Assembly (NCBI RefSeq): GCF_016466415.2
Contig: NZ_CP066771.1
Location: 1,612,001 to 1,676,000 of the forward strand
Origin: Ralstonia pickettii
GTDB lineage: Bacteria > Pseudomonadota > Gammaproteobacteria > Burkholderiales > Burkholderiaceae
DNA length: 64,000 nucleotides
Direction: 5' to 3'
Positions 36,089 to 44,307 of this stretch are shown piece after piece (position 1 is the first letter of the stretch; every line of letters starts with the position of its first letter). Under the pieces are notes generated by a model. That model saw nothing but the letters and a program-made list of their open reading frames with translations, was not told where the DNA came from and searched no databases. The translations under genes were made by a program, and so were the position numbers.

Positions 36089-37006
36089 TCACTTGCGGAT
36101 GACGAGCGCCACACCGCACGCGGCGATGACCATGCCCAGCGCCGCGAGCGGCGGAAAACGCTCGCCGAACAGCGCCCACGCCATCACGGCGGTCGTGGGC
36201 GGCGTGAGATACAGAAGCGACGTCACCTTGGTGGCCGCGCCCTTGCGGATCAGCACAAACAGCAGCGAGATCGCGCCGATCGACAGTGCCAGCACGGACC
36301 ACACCAGCGAGCCGATCATCGGCAGCGTCCAATGCACCTCGCGCGTTTCAAACAGGAACATGAACGGGAGACACAGCAGCGCCGACGCCCCGAACTGGAT
36401 ACACGCACCCATCCGCAGGTCGAACACCGGGCAATGGCGCTTTTGATACAGCGTGCCAATGGTGATCGACAGCAACGCACCCACGCACAGCGCAAGCGTC
36501 GTCACGCCGACGCCTGCCAGGTGCAGCTTGTTCGCCACCACCAGCCCCACGCCGGCGATGCCGCAAAGCAACCCCAGCCATTGGCGATTCGACACACGCT
36601 CGCCGCGCATTGATACATACAGCGCAGTCAGAATCGGCTGCATGCCGACGATCAACGCGGTCATCCCAGCCGGCATGCCGAGCTTGACCGCGGCCCAGAC
36701 GCCCGCCAGATAGCCCCATTGCATCAACAAACCGGCCACCGCGATGTGGCCGACGGCCGCCCAGTCGGTGTCGCCCGTGCCGGCGCGACGCGGCACCGGT
36801 ACGCGCGCAAGCCAGACCAGGGGCAGCAGGCACACCAACACGCCCACGAAGCGCAAAAACAGGAACGTGATCGGCTCCGCGTACGGCATCCCGTACTTGG
36901 CCACGATAAAGCCCGTGCTCCAGATCAGCACGAACAGCCACGGCATGGCGACGACAAACAGGGAGTCGCGCGCGGAGCCGGACGCGACGGAAGACACTTG
37001 CGTCAT
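36089..37006 (-). CDS. EamA/DMT-family transporter
   Basis: 305 residues with ten hydrophobic segments in two EamA repeats. The first repeat includes LIWSTGFIVAKYGMPYAEPI, the second SLLYLTPPTTAVMAWALFGE, both signatures of drug/metabolite exporters. The substrate is unknown. Its start overlaps the deacetylase stop by 4 nt (ATGA), indicating coupling. Confidence 0.9.
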   Translation of the reverse strand: MTQVSSVASGSARDSLFVVAMPWLFVLIWSTGFIVAKYGMPYAEPITFLFLRFVGVLVCLLPLVWLARVPVPRRAGTGDTDWAAVGHIAVAGLLMQWGYLAGVWAAVKLGMPAGMTALIVGMQPILTALYVSMRGERVSNRQWLGLLCGIAGVGLVVANKLHLAGVGVTTLALCVGALLSITIGTLYQKRHCPVFDLRMGACIQFGASALLCLPFMFLFETREVHWTLPMIGSLVWSVLALSIGAISLLFVLIRKGAATKVTSLLYLTPPTTAVMAWALFGERFPPLAALGMVIAACGVALVIRK

Positions 37007-37965
37007 GCGGAAAGCGGAAGAGAGGTCGATGCGCCAGCGCCCTCGTCGCGTGCTGCCCAGCGCTGTGCGTGGCGGGCAGCCAGGGCGATGGTCTGCGCGT
37101 GGACGGCCACGGTATCGTCGATATTGTTGCCGTAGCCGCCCGCCATGGTAACGGCAACCGGTATGCGCCGTTGATACGCGAAATCGAAGACTTCCTGATC
37201 GCGCCGGGCCAAGCCCTGCAGCGTCAGTTTGAGCCGGCCGAGCCGATCGCCCTCGTGCGGATCTGCGCCGGCCAGATAGATGATCAACTGCGGCTTGAAG
37301 CGCCCGGCCAGGATGTCGAGTGCGCCGGTCAGCGCTTGCAAATAGTCTTCGTCGCCGCAGCCATCGTGCAGACCGACATCCAGGTCTGACGCCTCCTTGC
37401 GGAACGGATAGTTTTTTTCGCCGTGCAGCGACAAGGTGAAAACCGTGGCGTCATCGCGCAGGATGGATGCCGTGCCATTGCCCTGATGTACGTCTAGATC
37501 GACGATTGCGACCGGAAAATCCCCCGGCGTCCTGCCGGATTGGCGCTGGATCCAGCGGGAAGCGATGGCTGCGTCGTTGAATACACAGAAACCGCCGCCC
37601 TTGTCCGCATAGGCATGGTGCGTGCCACCCGCGAGGTTGACGGCAATGCCATCGGCCAGCGCTGCGTCACATGCGGCCATCGTGGCGCCGGCCGAACGAC
37701 GGCTGCGCTCGACCATTTCCGGCGACCAGGGAAACCCGATCTCCCGCTGGCGCGCGGGGTCAAGCCGACCGGCGCTTACCGCCTCAACATATTCAAACGT
37801 GTGCGCCAGCAGCAACGCATCGTCATCCGCCCGCGGCGCCTCCTGCATGGATAGCCCTGGCACGTCGGCCAGAACCCGTGCGCGCAGGTCGCTGTACTTG
37901 CGCATTGGAAACCGATGGCCCGGCGGCAACGGCAATACAAAGTGGTCGGTGTAGAACGCCCGCAT
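37003..37965 (-). CDS. Histone deacetylase family protein
   Basis: A 320-residue arginase/deacetylase fold enzyme. Zn and catalytic motifs: GGTHHAYADKGGGFCVFND (His-His pair) and VDLDVHQGNGTA (Asp, His ligands), with AGGYGNNIDDT near the end. Bacterial members deacetylate polyamines, proteins or acetoin-related substrates. I chose ATG 37965 (MRAFYTDHFVLPL); a start at 38010 adds 15 residues. It is followed by an overlapping exporter gene. Confidence 0.88.
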   Translation of the reverse strand: MRAFYTDHFVLPLPPGHRFPMRKYSDLRARVLADVPGLSMQEAPRADDDALLLAHTFEYVEAVSAGRLDPARQREIGFPWSPEMVERSRRSAGATMAACDAALADGIAVNLAGGTHHAYADKGGGFCVFNDAAIASRWIQRQSGRTPGDFPVAIVDLDVHQGNGTASILRDDATVFTLSLHGEKNYPFRKEASDLDVGLHDGCGDEDYLQALTGALDILAGRFKPQLIIYLAGADPHEGDRLGRLKLTLQGLARRDQEVFDFAYQRRIPVAVTMAGGYGNNIDDTVAVHAQTIALAARHAQRWAARDEGAGASTSLPLSA

Positions 37966-38153
37966 GTGAATAACAAATCGCAACGCAACAAAAATAGCAC
38001 CCGGGCGCATCCTAACCTAGGCTGCACTCGTGTGTTTTTTGAGACGGAATTACGGCCGAAAGGGGTCGACGGCACCCCACGTGCACCAAGAGCGCGCATT
38101 TTCCTGCCACAAAAAATTACGCCAAACGGTTGGTCACGCAATTCCTGTGCACG

Positions 38154-38177
38154 AAAAATCAGGGAATTCTGATTTTT
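38154..38177. repeat. Inverted repeat upstream of phaP
   Basis: AAAAATCAG (38154-38162) and CTGATTTTT (38169-38177) are perfect 9-bp arms around GGAATT. It lies directly before the phaP operator-like palindrome and could be a terminator-like or regulatory structure. Confidence 0.6.
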
Positions 38178-38248
38178 GTGCGATGCACAAAGAACGCTTG
38201 ACACTGATTTGCCATTCAACAACAATGAAATTGTTGCGATGCACCATT
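38175..38248 (+). promoter_or_regulatory. phaP promoter with two operator-like repeats
   Basis: TTGACA (38198-38203), a 17-bp spacer and AACAAT (38221-38226) form a promoter. A palindrome TTTGTGC-GAT-GCACAAA (38175-38191) lies just before the -35, and a related word TTGTTGCGATGCACC (38231-38245) at the expected start point. This matches what is known of Cupriavidus phaP, where PhaR binds upstream of the -35 and at the transcription start. That PhaR binds here is inference. Confidence 0.65.
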
Positions 38249-38365
38249 CCGAATTCATCGCGATGTCGCCTGGAAGGCCCGACGCAGACCGTCATGCTTT
38301 GTACATCTGGGCGATCTAAATTTTCATTTTGATTCCCCACCCACCTTTGTATTTGGAGAGACAAC

Positions 38366-38947
38366 ATGCTGACTCAGGAACAGATCGCTGCGGCGCACAA
38401 GGCCAACCTGGAAACGTTCTTCGGTCTGACCAACAAGGCTTTTGAAGGCGTCGAAAAGCTGGTCGAACTGAACCTGCAGGTCGTCAAGGCTACCCTGGCC
38501 GAGAACGTCGAACACGCCAAGAAGGCACTGACCGCCAAGGACGCCCAAGAGTTGCTGTCGGTGCAAACCGCCGCAGTGCAGCCGCTGGCTGAAAAGGTTC
38601 TGGCTTACAGCCGCCACCTGTACGAAATCGCTTCGGACACGCAAACTGAATTCAGCAAGGCTGCTGAAGCGCAAATCGCTGAAAACAGCCGCAAGCTGCA
38701 AGCGCTGGTCGACAACGTGTCGAAGAACGCTCCGGCCGGTTCGGAATCGGCAGTTGCCCTGGTGAAGTCGGCTCTGTCGGCCGCCAACAACGCTTACGAC
38801 TCGGTGCAGAAGGCCACCAAGCAAGCTGTGGAACTGGCTGAAAGCAACTTCCACGCTGCTGCCAACGCTGCCAGCAAGGCAACCGCTCAAGCATCGGCTC
38901 AAGCGCGCGCTGCCACCGGCAAGAAGTCGGCAACGACCGCTGCGTAA
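38366..38947 (+). CDS. phaP: Phasin PhaP
   Basis: A 193-residue granule-coating protein (phasin_2 family), helical and amphipathic, without membrane segments: [20 protein letters not shown] at the start, [19 protein letters not shown] in the middle, and an Ala/Lys/Thr-rich tail. Phasins bind the surface of PHA granules and set their size. GGAGA lies before the ATG. The gene is repressed by PhaR in relatives and lies 26 kb from phaCAB here, with codon use typical of a highly expressed gene. Confidence 0.95.
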   Translation: MLTQEQIAAAHKANLETFFGLTNKAFEGVEKLVELNLQVVKATLAENVEHAKKALTAKDAQELLSVQTAAVQPLAEKVLAYSRHLYEIASDTQTEFSKAAEAQIAENSRKLQALVDNVSKNAPAGSESAVALVKSALSAANNAYDSVQKATKQAVELAESNFHAAANAASKATAQASAQARAATGKKSATTAA

Positions 38948-38985
38948 GCGCTAAGCTACTGTCTTTAGTCCTCCGGCTGTTGAAG

Positions 38986-39011
38986 CGGGCCTCCTTCGGG
39001 AGGCCCGTTTT
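38986..39011 (+). terminator. Terminator of phaP
   Basis: GGGCCTCC-TTCG-GGAGGCCC followed by GTTTTG: a stable UUCG tetraloop hairpin. Confidence 0.9.
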
Positions 39012-39289
39012 GTTTTGGCCGTCGAGCCATCCTCCAAACTCAACGTTTGCGTGCATTTGCGCGGAACCCAAACGCGCGGCCGCTGGTCCATTCCACCGTG
39101 TTCGTTGGATTGTCTCCTCGGTCCCGCTACCGAAACCTGTCCTCAGTGGTGATCAGTGGGTACCTTTAGCCCGGCTTCGGCCGGGTTTTTTGTGTGTGCC
39201 TGAAACGTGTCGTCCCTTCAAATTGCGAACTTTGCAGGCGGCCGGCGCTCCATTCTGTATTGCGGCCCACCGTTTTTTTCTCCGTCCCA
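39012..39289 (+). other. Gene-free stretch with a second terminator; possible small RNA
   Basis: Between the phaP terminator and the next gene no frame looks coding. A second UUCG hairpin, GCCCGGC-TTCG-GCCGGGT plus T-run, sits at 39169-39191. The 157 bases between the two terminators could encode a small RNA, but no clear promoter was found. Confidence 0.35.
39169..39191 (+). terminator. Orphan Rho-independent terminator
   Basis: A 7-bp stem with TTCG loop followed by six T. No gene ends immediately upstream except phaP, which already has its own terminator. Confidence 0.8.
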
Positions 39290-39850
39290 ATGTCTCGCGA
39301 ATCTCTGGCCAAGCGCAGTCTGATCGTCGTGGCGGCGCTTTTCCTGCTGCTAGAAGAGTGGATCTGGAAGGCCATGCAGCGGGCGACCGCCCGTTTGGCG
39401 ACGCATCCCTGGGTCCAGGCGGCAGAGCGGAAGTTGGCCGAACTGGAGCCCATCGAGGCCCTCTGCGCCTTTGCCCTACCGATGCTGGCGTTGCTGCCGT
39501 TCAAGCTGGCTGCCGTCTACGTGCTGGCGCGGGGCCATCTCTTTGCAGGCACGTTGGTTCTGGTCGCAGCCAAAATCGTCAGCACGGGGCTGGGCGTGCG
39601 CATCTATTCCGCCGTGCGCCCACAGTTGCACACGATCGCCTGGTATACCCGCTGGGAATCCGCGTTCCTGGCGTGGAAGCAGCGCATGTTGGCCGCCCTG
39701 CAGGCAACACCGACCTGGCAAGCCTTGCAGGTACGAATTGCTGTCTGGCGCGCCCGTCGACATGGGACGATGCAGCAGGTGTGGCGCCGCCTGATCGCGG
39801 CGGTGCGCCTGCTACGCCGGCATCGGCGCCCAGCCGAGCCTCGGCACTGA
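39290..39850 (+). CDS. Predicted membrane protein, unknown function
   Basis: 186 residues. A hydrophobic N-terminal segment (SLIVVAALFLLLEEWIW), two more (LCAFALPMLALLPFKLAAVYVL and AGTLVLVAAKIVSTGLGV, each split around polar residues) and a long basic C-terminal part rich in Arg, Trp and Ala (about 110-186). The ATG at 39290 has no strong ribosome site. It ends at a terminator shared with lpdA. No family recognised. Confidence 0.7.
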   Translation: MSRESLAKRSLIVVAALFLLLEEWIWKAMQRATARLATHPWVQAAERKLAELEPIEALCAFALPMLALLPFKLAAVYVLARGHLFAGTLVLVAAKIVSTGLGVRIYSAVRPQLHTIAWYTRWESAFLAWKQRMLAALQATPTWQALQVRIAVWRARRHGTMQQVWRRLIAAVRLLRRHRRPAEPRH

Positions 39851-39872
39851 CCTGCCGCCGATCATCCCAAAC

Positions 39873-39902
39873 AAAAGGGCCGCCCATTCGAGCGGCCCTT
39901 TT
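39873..39902. terminator. Bidirectional terminator, membrane protein / lpdA
   Basis: AAAAGGGCCGC (39873-39883) and GCGGCCCTTTT (39892-39902), loop CCATTCGA; perfect 11-bp stem with A and T runs on either side. Confidence 0.9.
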
Positions 39903-39954
39903 GCTTGCCAGCCGGATCCGGAGTTAACTCCAAAACTTGGCGGTTAATTGCAAC

Positions 39955-41736
39955 TCAACGCTTACGAGCCGGCGGCACGTCCGTGCACACACCCTCGTAG
40001 ATTTCCGCAGCCATGCCCACCGACTCACCCAGCGTCGGATGCGGATGGATGGTCTTGCCGATATCCACGGCGTCTGCGCCCATCTCGATGGCCAGGCAGA
40101 TTTCGCCGATCAAGTCGCCGGCGTGCGTGCCAACGATGCCGCCACCGATGATGCGGTGGGTTTCCTCGTCGAAGATCAGCTTGGTGAAACCCTCGTCGCG
40201 GCCGTTGGCAATGGCCCGGCCCGAAGCCGCCCAAGGGAACACGCCCTTGCCATACTTGATGCCCTGCGCCTTGCACTGCTCTTCGGTCAGCCCTGCCCAA
40301 GCCACTTCCGGATCGGTATAGGCCACCGACGGAATCTGCTTGGCATCGAAATACGCCTTCTCGCCGTGTGCGGCTTCCGCTGCCACGTGGCCTTCGTGCA
40401 CGGCCTTGTGTGCCAGCATCGGCTGCCCGACGATGTCGCCGATCGCGAAGATGTGCGGCACATTCGTGCGCTGCTGCTTGTCGACGTCGATGAAGCCACG
40501 GTCCGTCACGGCCACGCCGGCCTTTTCTGCGCCGATGCGCTTGCCATTCGGCGCGCGGCCCACTGCCACCAGTACCATGTCATAGCGTTGCGGCTCGGCC
40601 GGTGCGGCTTCGCCCTCGAACTTGACATAGATGCCGTCCGGCTTGGCTTCCACCCCGACCGTCTTGGTCTTGAGCATGACCTTGTCGAAGCGGCCCTTGT
40701 TCATCTTGTCCCACACCTTGACGAGGTCGCGGTCAGCGCCCTGCATCAGGCCGTCGAGCATTTCCACCACGTCGATGCGGGCGCCGAGCGTGCTATACAC
40801 CGTGGCCATTTCCAGGCCGATGATGCCGCCGCCGATGACCAGCATCTTGGCCGGCACTTCGCGCAACTCCAGCGCGCCGGTCGAATCGACGATGCGCGGA
40901 TCTTCCGGGATGAAGGGCAGCTTCACGGCCTCGCTGCCTGCAGCGATGATCGCCTTGGCAAAACGGATGACTTTCTTCTCGCCCGTCGCTGCCTTGCCGT
41001 CGCCGTCCGTCAACTGCACTTCGAGGTGGTTCGGGTCAAGGAACGCGCCGACGCCTCGCACGACCTGCACCTTGCGCGCCTTGGCCATGCCGGCCAGCCC
41101 GCCGGTCAGCTTGCCGATCACGGACTCCTTGTGCTTGCGCAGCTGGTTGATATCAACCGTGGGTTCGCTGTAGACAATGCCGTGTGCGGCCATGGCCTTG
41201 ACTTCCTCCATGACAGCCGCGGTGTGCAGCAGCGCCTTCGACGGGATACAGCCCACGTTCAGGCAAACGCCGCCCAGCGTGGAGAAGCGCTCCACCAGCA
41301 CAGTGCTCATGCCGAGATCCGCGCTGCGGAAGGCGGCCGAATAACCGCCGGGGCCCGAGCCAAGGACGAGCATCTCGCATTCGATATCAGCGCCGCCGGC
41401 ATGCTTGCTCGCTTGCGGTGCGGGGGCCGATGCGGCCGGCGCAGCAGCGGGCGTTGCGGCCGGAGCCGGTGCTTGCGCAGGCGCCGGAGCCGCCGCCGCG
41501 CCCGCTTCCGCCGTGGCGATCACCGTGCCTTGGCTGACCTTATCGCCCACCTTGATCTTGACTTCGACGATCTTGCCAGCCACATCCGACGGCACGTCCA
41601 TGGTGGCCTTGTCGGTTTCCAGCGTGATCAGCGCCTGATCGACGGTGACAGCATCGCCCGCCTTCACCATCACTTCAATGACGTCCACATCCTTGTAGTC
41701 GCCGATGTCCGGCACCTTGATTTCCACCACGCTCAT
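39955..41736 (-). CDS. lpdA: Dihydrolipoyl dehydrogenase with N-terminal lipoyl domain (PDH E3)
   Basis: 593 residues. Lipoyl domain (1-80) with the lipoyl Lys in [11 protein letters not shown], then an Ala/Pro linker (about 80-115), then a flavoprotein disulfide reductase: FAD motif [11 protein letters not shown], redox [13 protein letters not shown] motif [10 protein letters not shown] and the C-terminal interface [13 protein letters not shown]. It reoxidises dihydrolipoamide in the pyruvate dehydrogenase complex. The fused lipoyl domain is typical of betaproteobacterial PDH E3. ATG 41736 follows AAGGAG. Confidence 0.95.
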   Translation of the reverse strand: MSVVEIKVPDIGDYKDVDVIEVMVKAGDAVTVDQALITLETDKATMDVPSDVAGKIVEVKIKVGDKVSQGTVIATAEAGAAAAPAPAQAPAPAATPAAAPAASAPAPQASKHAGGADIECEMLVLGSGPGGYSAAFRSADLGMSTVLVERFSTLGGVCLNVGCIPSKALLHTAAVMEEVKAMAAHGIVYSEPTVDINQLRKHKESVIGKLTGGLAGMAKARKVQVVRGVGAFLDPNHLEVQLTDGDGKAATGEKKVIRFAKAIIAAGSEAVKLPFIPEDPRIVDSTGALELREVPAKMLVIGGGIIGLEMATVYSTLGARIDVVEMLDGLMQGADRDLVKVWDKMNKGRFDKVMLKTKTVGVEAKPDGIYVKFEGEAAPAEPQRYDMVLVAVGRAPNGKRIGAEKAGVAVTDRGFIDVDKQQRTNVPHIFAIGDIVGQPMLAHKAVHEGHVAAEAAHGEKAYFDAKQIPSVAYTDPEVAWAGLTEEQCKAQGIKYGKGVFPWAASGRAIANGRDEGFTKLIFDEETHRIIGGGIVGTHAGDLIGEICLAIEMGADAVDIGKTIHPHPTLGESVGMAAEIYEGVCTDVPPARKR

Positions 41737-41794
41737 TCCTGACTCCTTGTTCTTGTCGTCGGCACCCGGCATCGCCCGGGCCCGCTGACGCTTT

Positions 41795-42367
41795 TCAATC
41801 CTGCAGACGGACTGTGTGCACTTCGATCGGGCCGCCCGAACTCTTGTCGAACTCCACGCCTGCCGATACGCCCACCTGTGCAACGTCCGCCGCCGACTTG
41901 CCCGGCATGTCGAACACCGCCGACATGGCCCCCAGCGCGAAATTACGCCCGGAGCCGATGCCCCAGAAGCGATCGAACGAAAACACCTCGCGGTACGAAT
42001 AGACGCCGTAGATGCCGGTGGCGTTGGCGATCAGGCAGGTGATCTGCGACGACTCGTAAGGGTCATCGTCGTCTTCCTTGGTGTTGACGAAATACTCGTC
42101 CTTGAGCTTTTCGTGCACTTTCAGAAAGGTCCGGAAGACGTCGTCGCGCGTGCCGAGGCGGCATTCATCGGCCAGCCCCGTCAGCAGGCTGCGCATGACC
42201 GGAAAGTGGGCCGTCGTGCCCGCCAGCGCGATCAGCGAATCGCCCACCTGGAAGATCTTCTGGTTCTGCTCGTAACCGCGCGCCAGGCGCGTATCGCCGA
42301 ACGTCACCAGCGAATCGGCCGCAATCGCCACTTCGCCGTCTTTCTTGACCACCACGCACGTCGTCAT
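41795..42367 (-). CDS. Betaproteobacterial proteasome homologue (BPH), Ntn-hydrolase
   Basis: 190 residues of the proteasome beta/HslV fold. After removal of Met the N-terminus would be Thr ([18 protein letters not shown]), with Asp at position 17 and a Lys in NQKIFQVGD matching the Thr-Asp-Lys catalytic set; the Lys is about three residues later than in HslV. Glycines of the strand ([11 protein letters not shown]) follow. Such genes (BPH) form double-ring particles in relatives, but the substrate and role are unknown. It lies between aceF and lpdA, has GAGGACGAC before the ATG, and no ATPase partner is nearby. HslV itself is unlikely because HslU is absent. Confidence 0.85.
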   Translation of the reverse strand: MTTCVVVKKDGEVAIAADSLVTFGDTRLARGYEQNQKIFQVGDSLIALAGTTAHFPVMRSLLTGLADECRLGTRDDVFRTFLKVHEKLKDEYFVNTKEDDDDPYESSQITCLIANATGIYGVYSYREVFSFDRFWGIGSGRNFALGAMSAVFDMPGKSAADVAQVGVSAGVEFDKSSGGPIEVHTVRLQD

Positions 42368-42472
42368 GTCGTCCTCGCCATCAGTCCACTGACCAGTCCG
42401 CCGACCGCTGCAAACCCAACCGGGCCGGCACGCACAGGCCCGAAGCCAAATGCGTGCCGCGCCCGCGTGGGC

Positions 42473-44155
42473 TTACAGGCTGACGCGGCGGAAGTCCGCC
42501 AGCACGCTGGCCAGATACGCGTTGAAGCGCGCAGCCTCGGCGCCGTCGATCACGCGGTGATCGTACGACAGCGACAGCGGCAGCGTCAGGCGCGGCACGA
42601 ACTGCTTGCCGTCCCACACCGGCTTCTGATAACCGCGCGACAGGCCGAGGATGGCCACTTCCGGTGCGTTGATGATCGGCGTGAAATGCGTACCGCCAAT
42701 GCCGCCCAGCGACGAGATCGAGAAGCAGCCGCCCTGCATCTGGTCCGGCTTGAGTTTGCCTTCGCGGGCTGCCTTCGACAGATCGGCCATTTCCTTCGCG
42801 ATGTCGATCAGGCCCTTCTTGTCCGCATCGCGGATCACCGGCACCACCAGCCCATTCGGCGTATCGGCCGCAAAGCCAATGTGGAAATACTGCTTGAAGA
42901 CAAGGTTGTCGCCGTCCAGGCTCGCGTTGAAGGTCGGGAACTTCTTCAGCGCACCCACGACTGCCTTGATCACAAACGCCAGCATCGTGAACTTCACGCC
43001 GGCCTTTTCGTGGTCCTTGTTCATCTGCACGCGGAAGGCTTCCAGCTCGGTGATGTCCGCTTCGTCGTTGTTGGTGACGTGCGGGATCATGACCCAGTTG
43101 CGGTGCAGGTTCGCACCGGAAATCTTCTTGATGCGCGACAGCGGCTTCGGATCGACCGGGCCGAACTTGGTGAAGTCGACCTTCGGCCATGGCAGCAGAT
43201 TCAGTTCGCCACCGCCAGCCGGTGCGCCGGCCGCAGCCTTGCCCGGCGCAGCGGCTTGGCCGCTCATCACGCCCTTGACATAGCGCTGCACGTCTTCCTG
43301 CGTGATACGGTTCTTAGGACCTGTACCGCCCACGAGATTCACGTTGACGCCCAGCTCACGCGCGTACTTGCGCACCGAGGGGCTGGCGTGGGCAGCCTTG
43401 CCCACTGTACCGACGGTGTCGGCGGTGTACGTAGCGGGCGCTGCGGCCGGAACAGCTGCGGGCGCAGCCGCCGGGGCCGGGCTCGGAGCAGCCGCAGCCG
43501 GTGCGGCTGTGGGTGCCGATGCTGGAGCTTGAGCAGGCGCCGGCGCAGCAGCAGCGCCCGCGCCTTCCAGCACGACGATCAGCGTGCCTTGCGACACGGC
43601 ATCGCCCACCTTCACACGGATGTCCTTGACGGTACCGGCGGCCGGCGACGGTACATCCATCGTGGCCTTGTCCGACTCCAGCGTGATCAGCGACTGCTCG
43701 GCTTCCACCTTGTCGCCCACCTTCACGCTGATCTCGATCACAGGCACGTCGGTGTAGTCGCCGATATCCGGCACTTTCACTTCGATCGTGCCGCCACCAG
43801 CAGCAGCCGGCGCAGGGGCCGGCGCTTGCGCGGCCGGTGCGGGTGCCGGTGCAGCAGCGGCCGGAACCGGTGCGGGCGCAGCTTGGGGTGCCGGGGCCGG
43901 TGCGGCAGCAGCGCCCTGCTCTTCGAGCAGCAGCACCAGCGAGCCTTCCGACACGGCGTCACCCACTTTGATCTTCACTTCCTTGACGACGCCGCTCTTG
44001 GGCGAGGGCACGTCCATGGTCGCCTTGTCCGATTCCAGCGTAACCAGGGAATCTTCGGCATTGACGCTATCGCCCGCCTTGACCAGCACTTCGATCACCG
44101 GGACGTCTTTGTAGTCGCCGATGTCCGGCACCTTGATTTCTACGACTTGACTCAT
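42473..44155 (-). CDS. aceF: Dihydrolipoamide acetyltransferase AceF (PDH E2)
   Basis: 560 residues. Two lipoyl domains (about 1-80 and 118-197), each with the [12 protein letters not shown] lipoyl-Lys motif, separated by Ala/Pro linkers; then a peripheral-subunit-binding domain (ASPSVRKYARELGVN) and the catalytic acyltransferase domain with DHRVIDGAEAARF. It forms the PDH core and transfers acetyl groups to CoA. ATG 44155 follows GGAGACAGAAG. It comes after aceE on the minus strand. Confidence 0.95.
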   Translation of the reverse strand: MSQVVEIKVPDIGDYKDVPVIEVLVKAGDSVNAEDSLVTLESDKATMDVPSPKSGVVKEVKIKVGDAVSEGSLVLLLEEQGAAAAPAPAPQAAPAPVPAAAAPAPAPAAQAPAPAPAAAGGGTIEVKVPDIGDYTDVPVIEISVKVGDKVEAEQSLITLESDKATMDVPSPAAGTVKDIRVKVGDAVSQGTLIVVLEGAGAAAAPAPAQAPASAPTAAPAAAAPSPAPAAAPAAVPAAAPATYTADTVGTVGKAAHASPSVRKYARELGVNVNLVGGTGPKNRITQEDVQRYVKGVMSGQAAAPGKAAAGAPAGGGELNLLPWPKVDFTKFGPVDPKPLSRIKKISGANLHRNWVMIPHVTNNDEADITELEAFRVQMNKDHEKAGVKFTMLAFVIKAVVGALKKFPTFNASLDGDNLVFKQYFHIGFAADTPNGLVVPVIRDADKKGLIDIAKEMADLSKAAREGKLKPDQMQGGCFSISSLGGIGGTHFTPIINAPEVAILGLSRGYQKPVWDGKQFVPRLTLPLSLSYDHRVIDGAEAARFNAYLASVLADFRRVSL

Positions 44156-44307
44156 TCTTCTGTCTCCAGAGGTCTGGCGGCGAGAGCATCCGGCGGCGGA
44201 CACGCGTTGCCCCGCAGGCTACCGCATCGTGCTGGCAATTGCACGTTGCGGGAAGTCTGTCGGGGCGGTGCCCGGCCGGGACGCAACCCGCGCGCCCGGC
44301 GGCTCCG

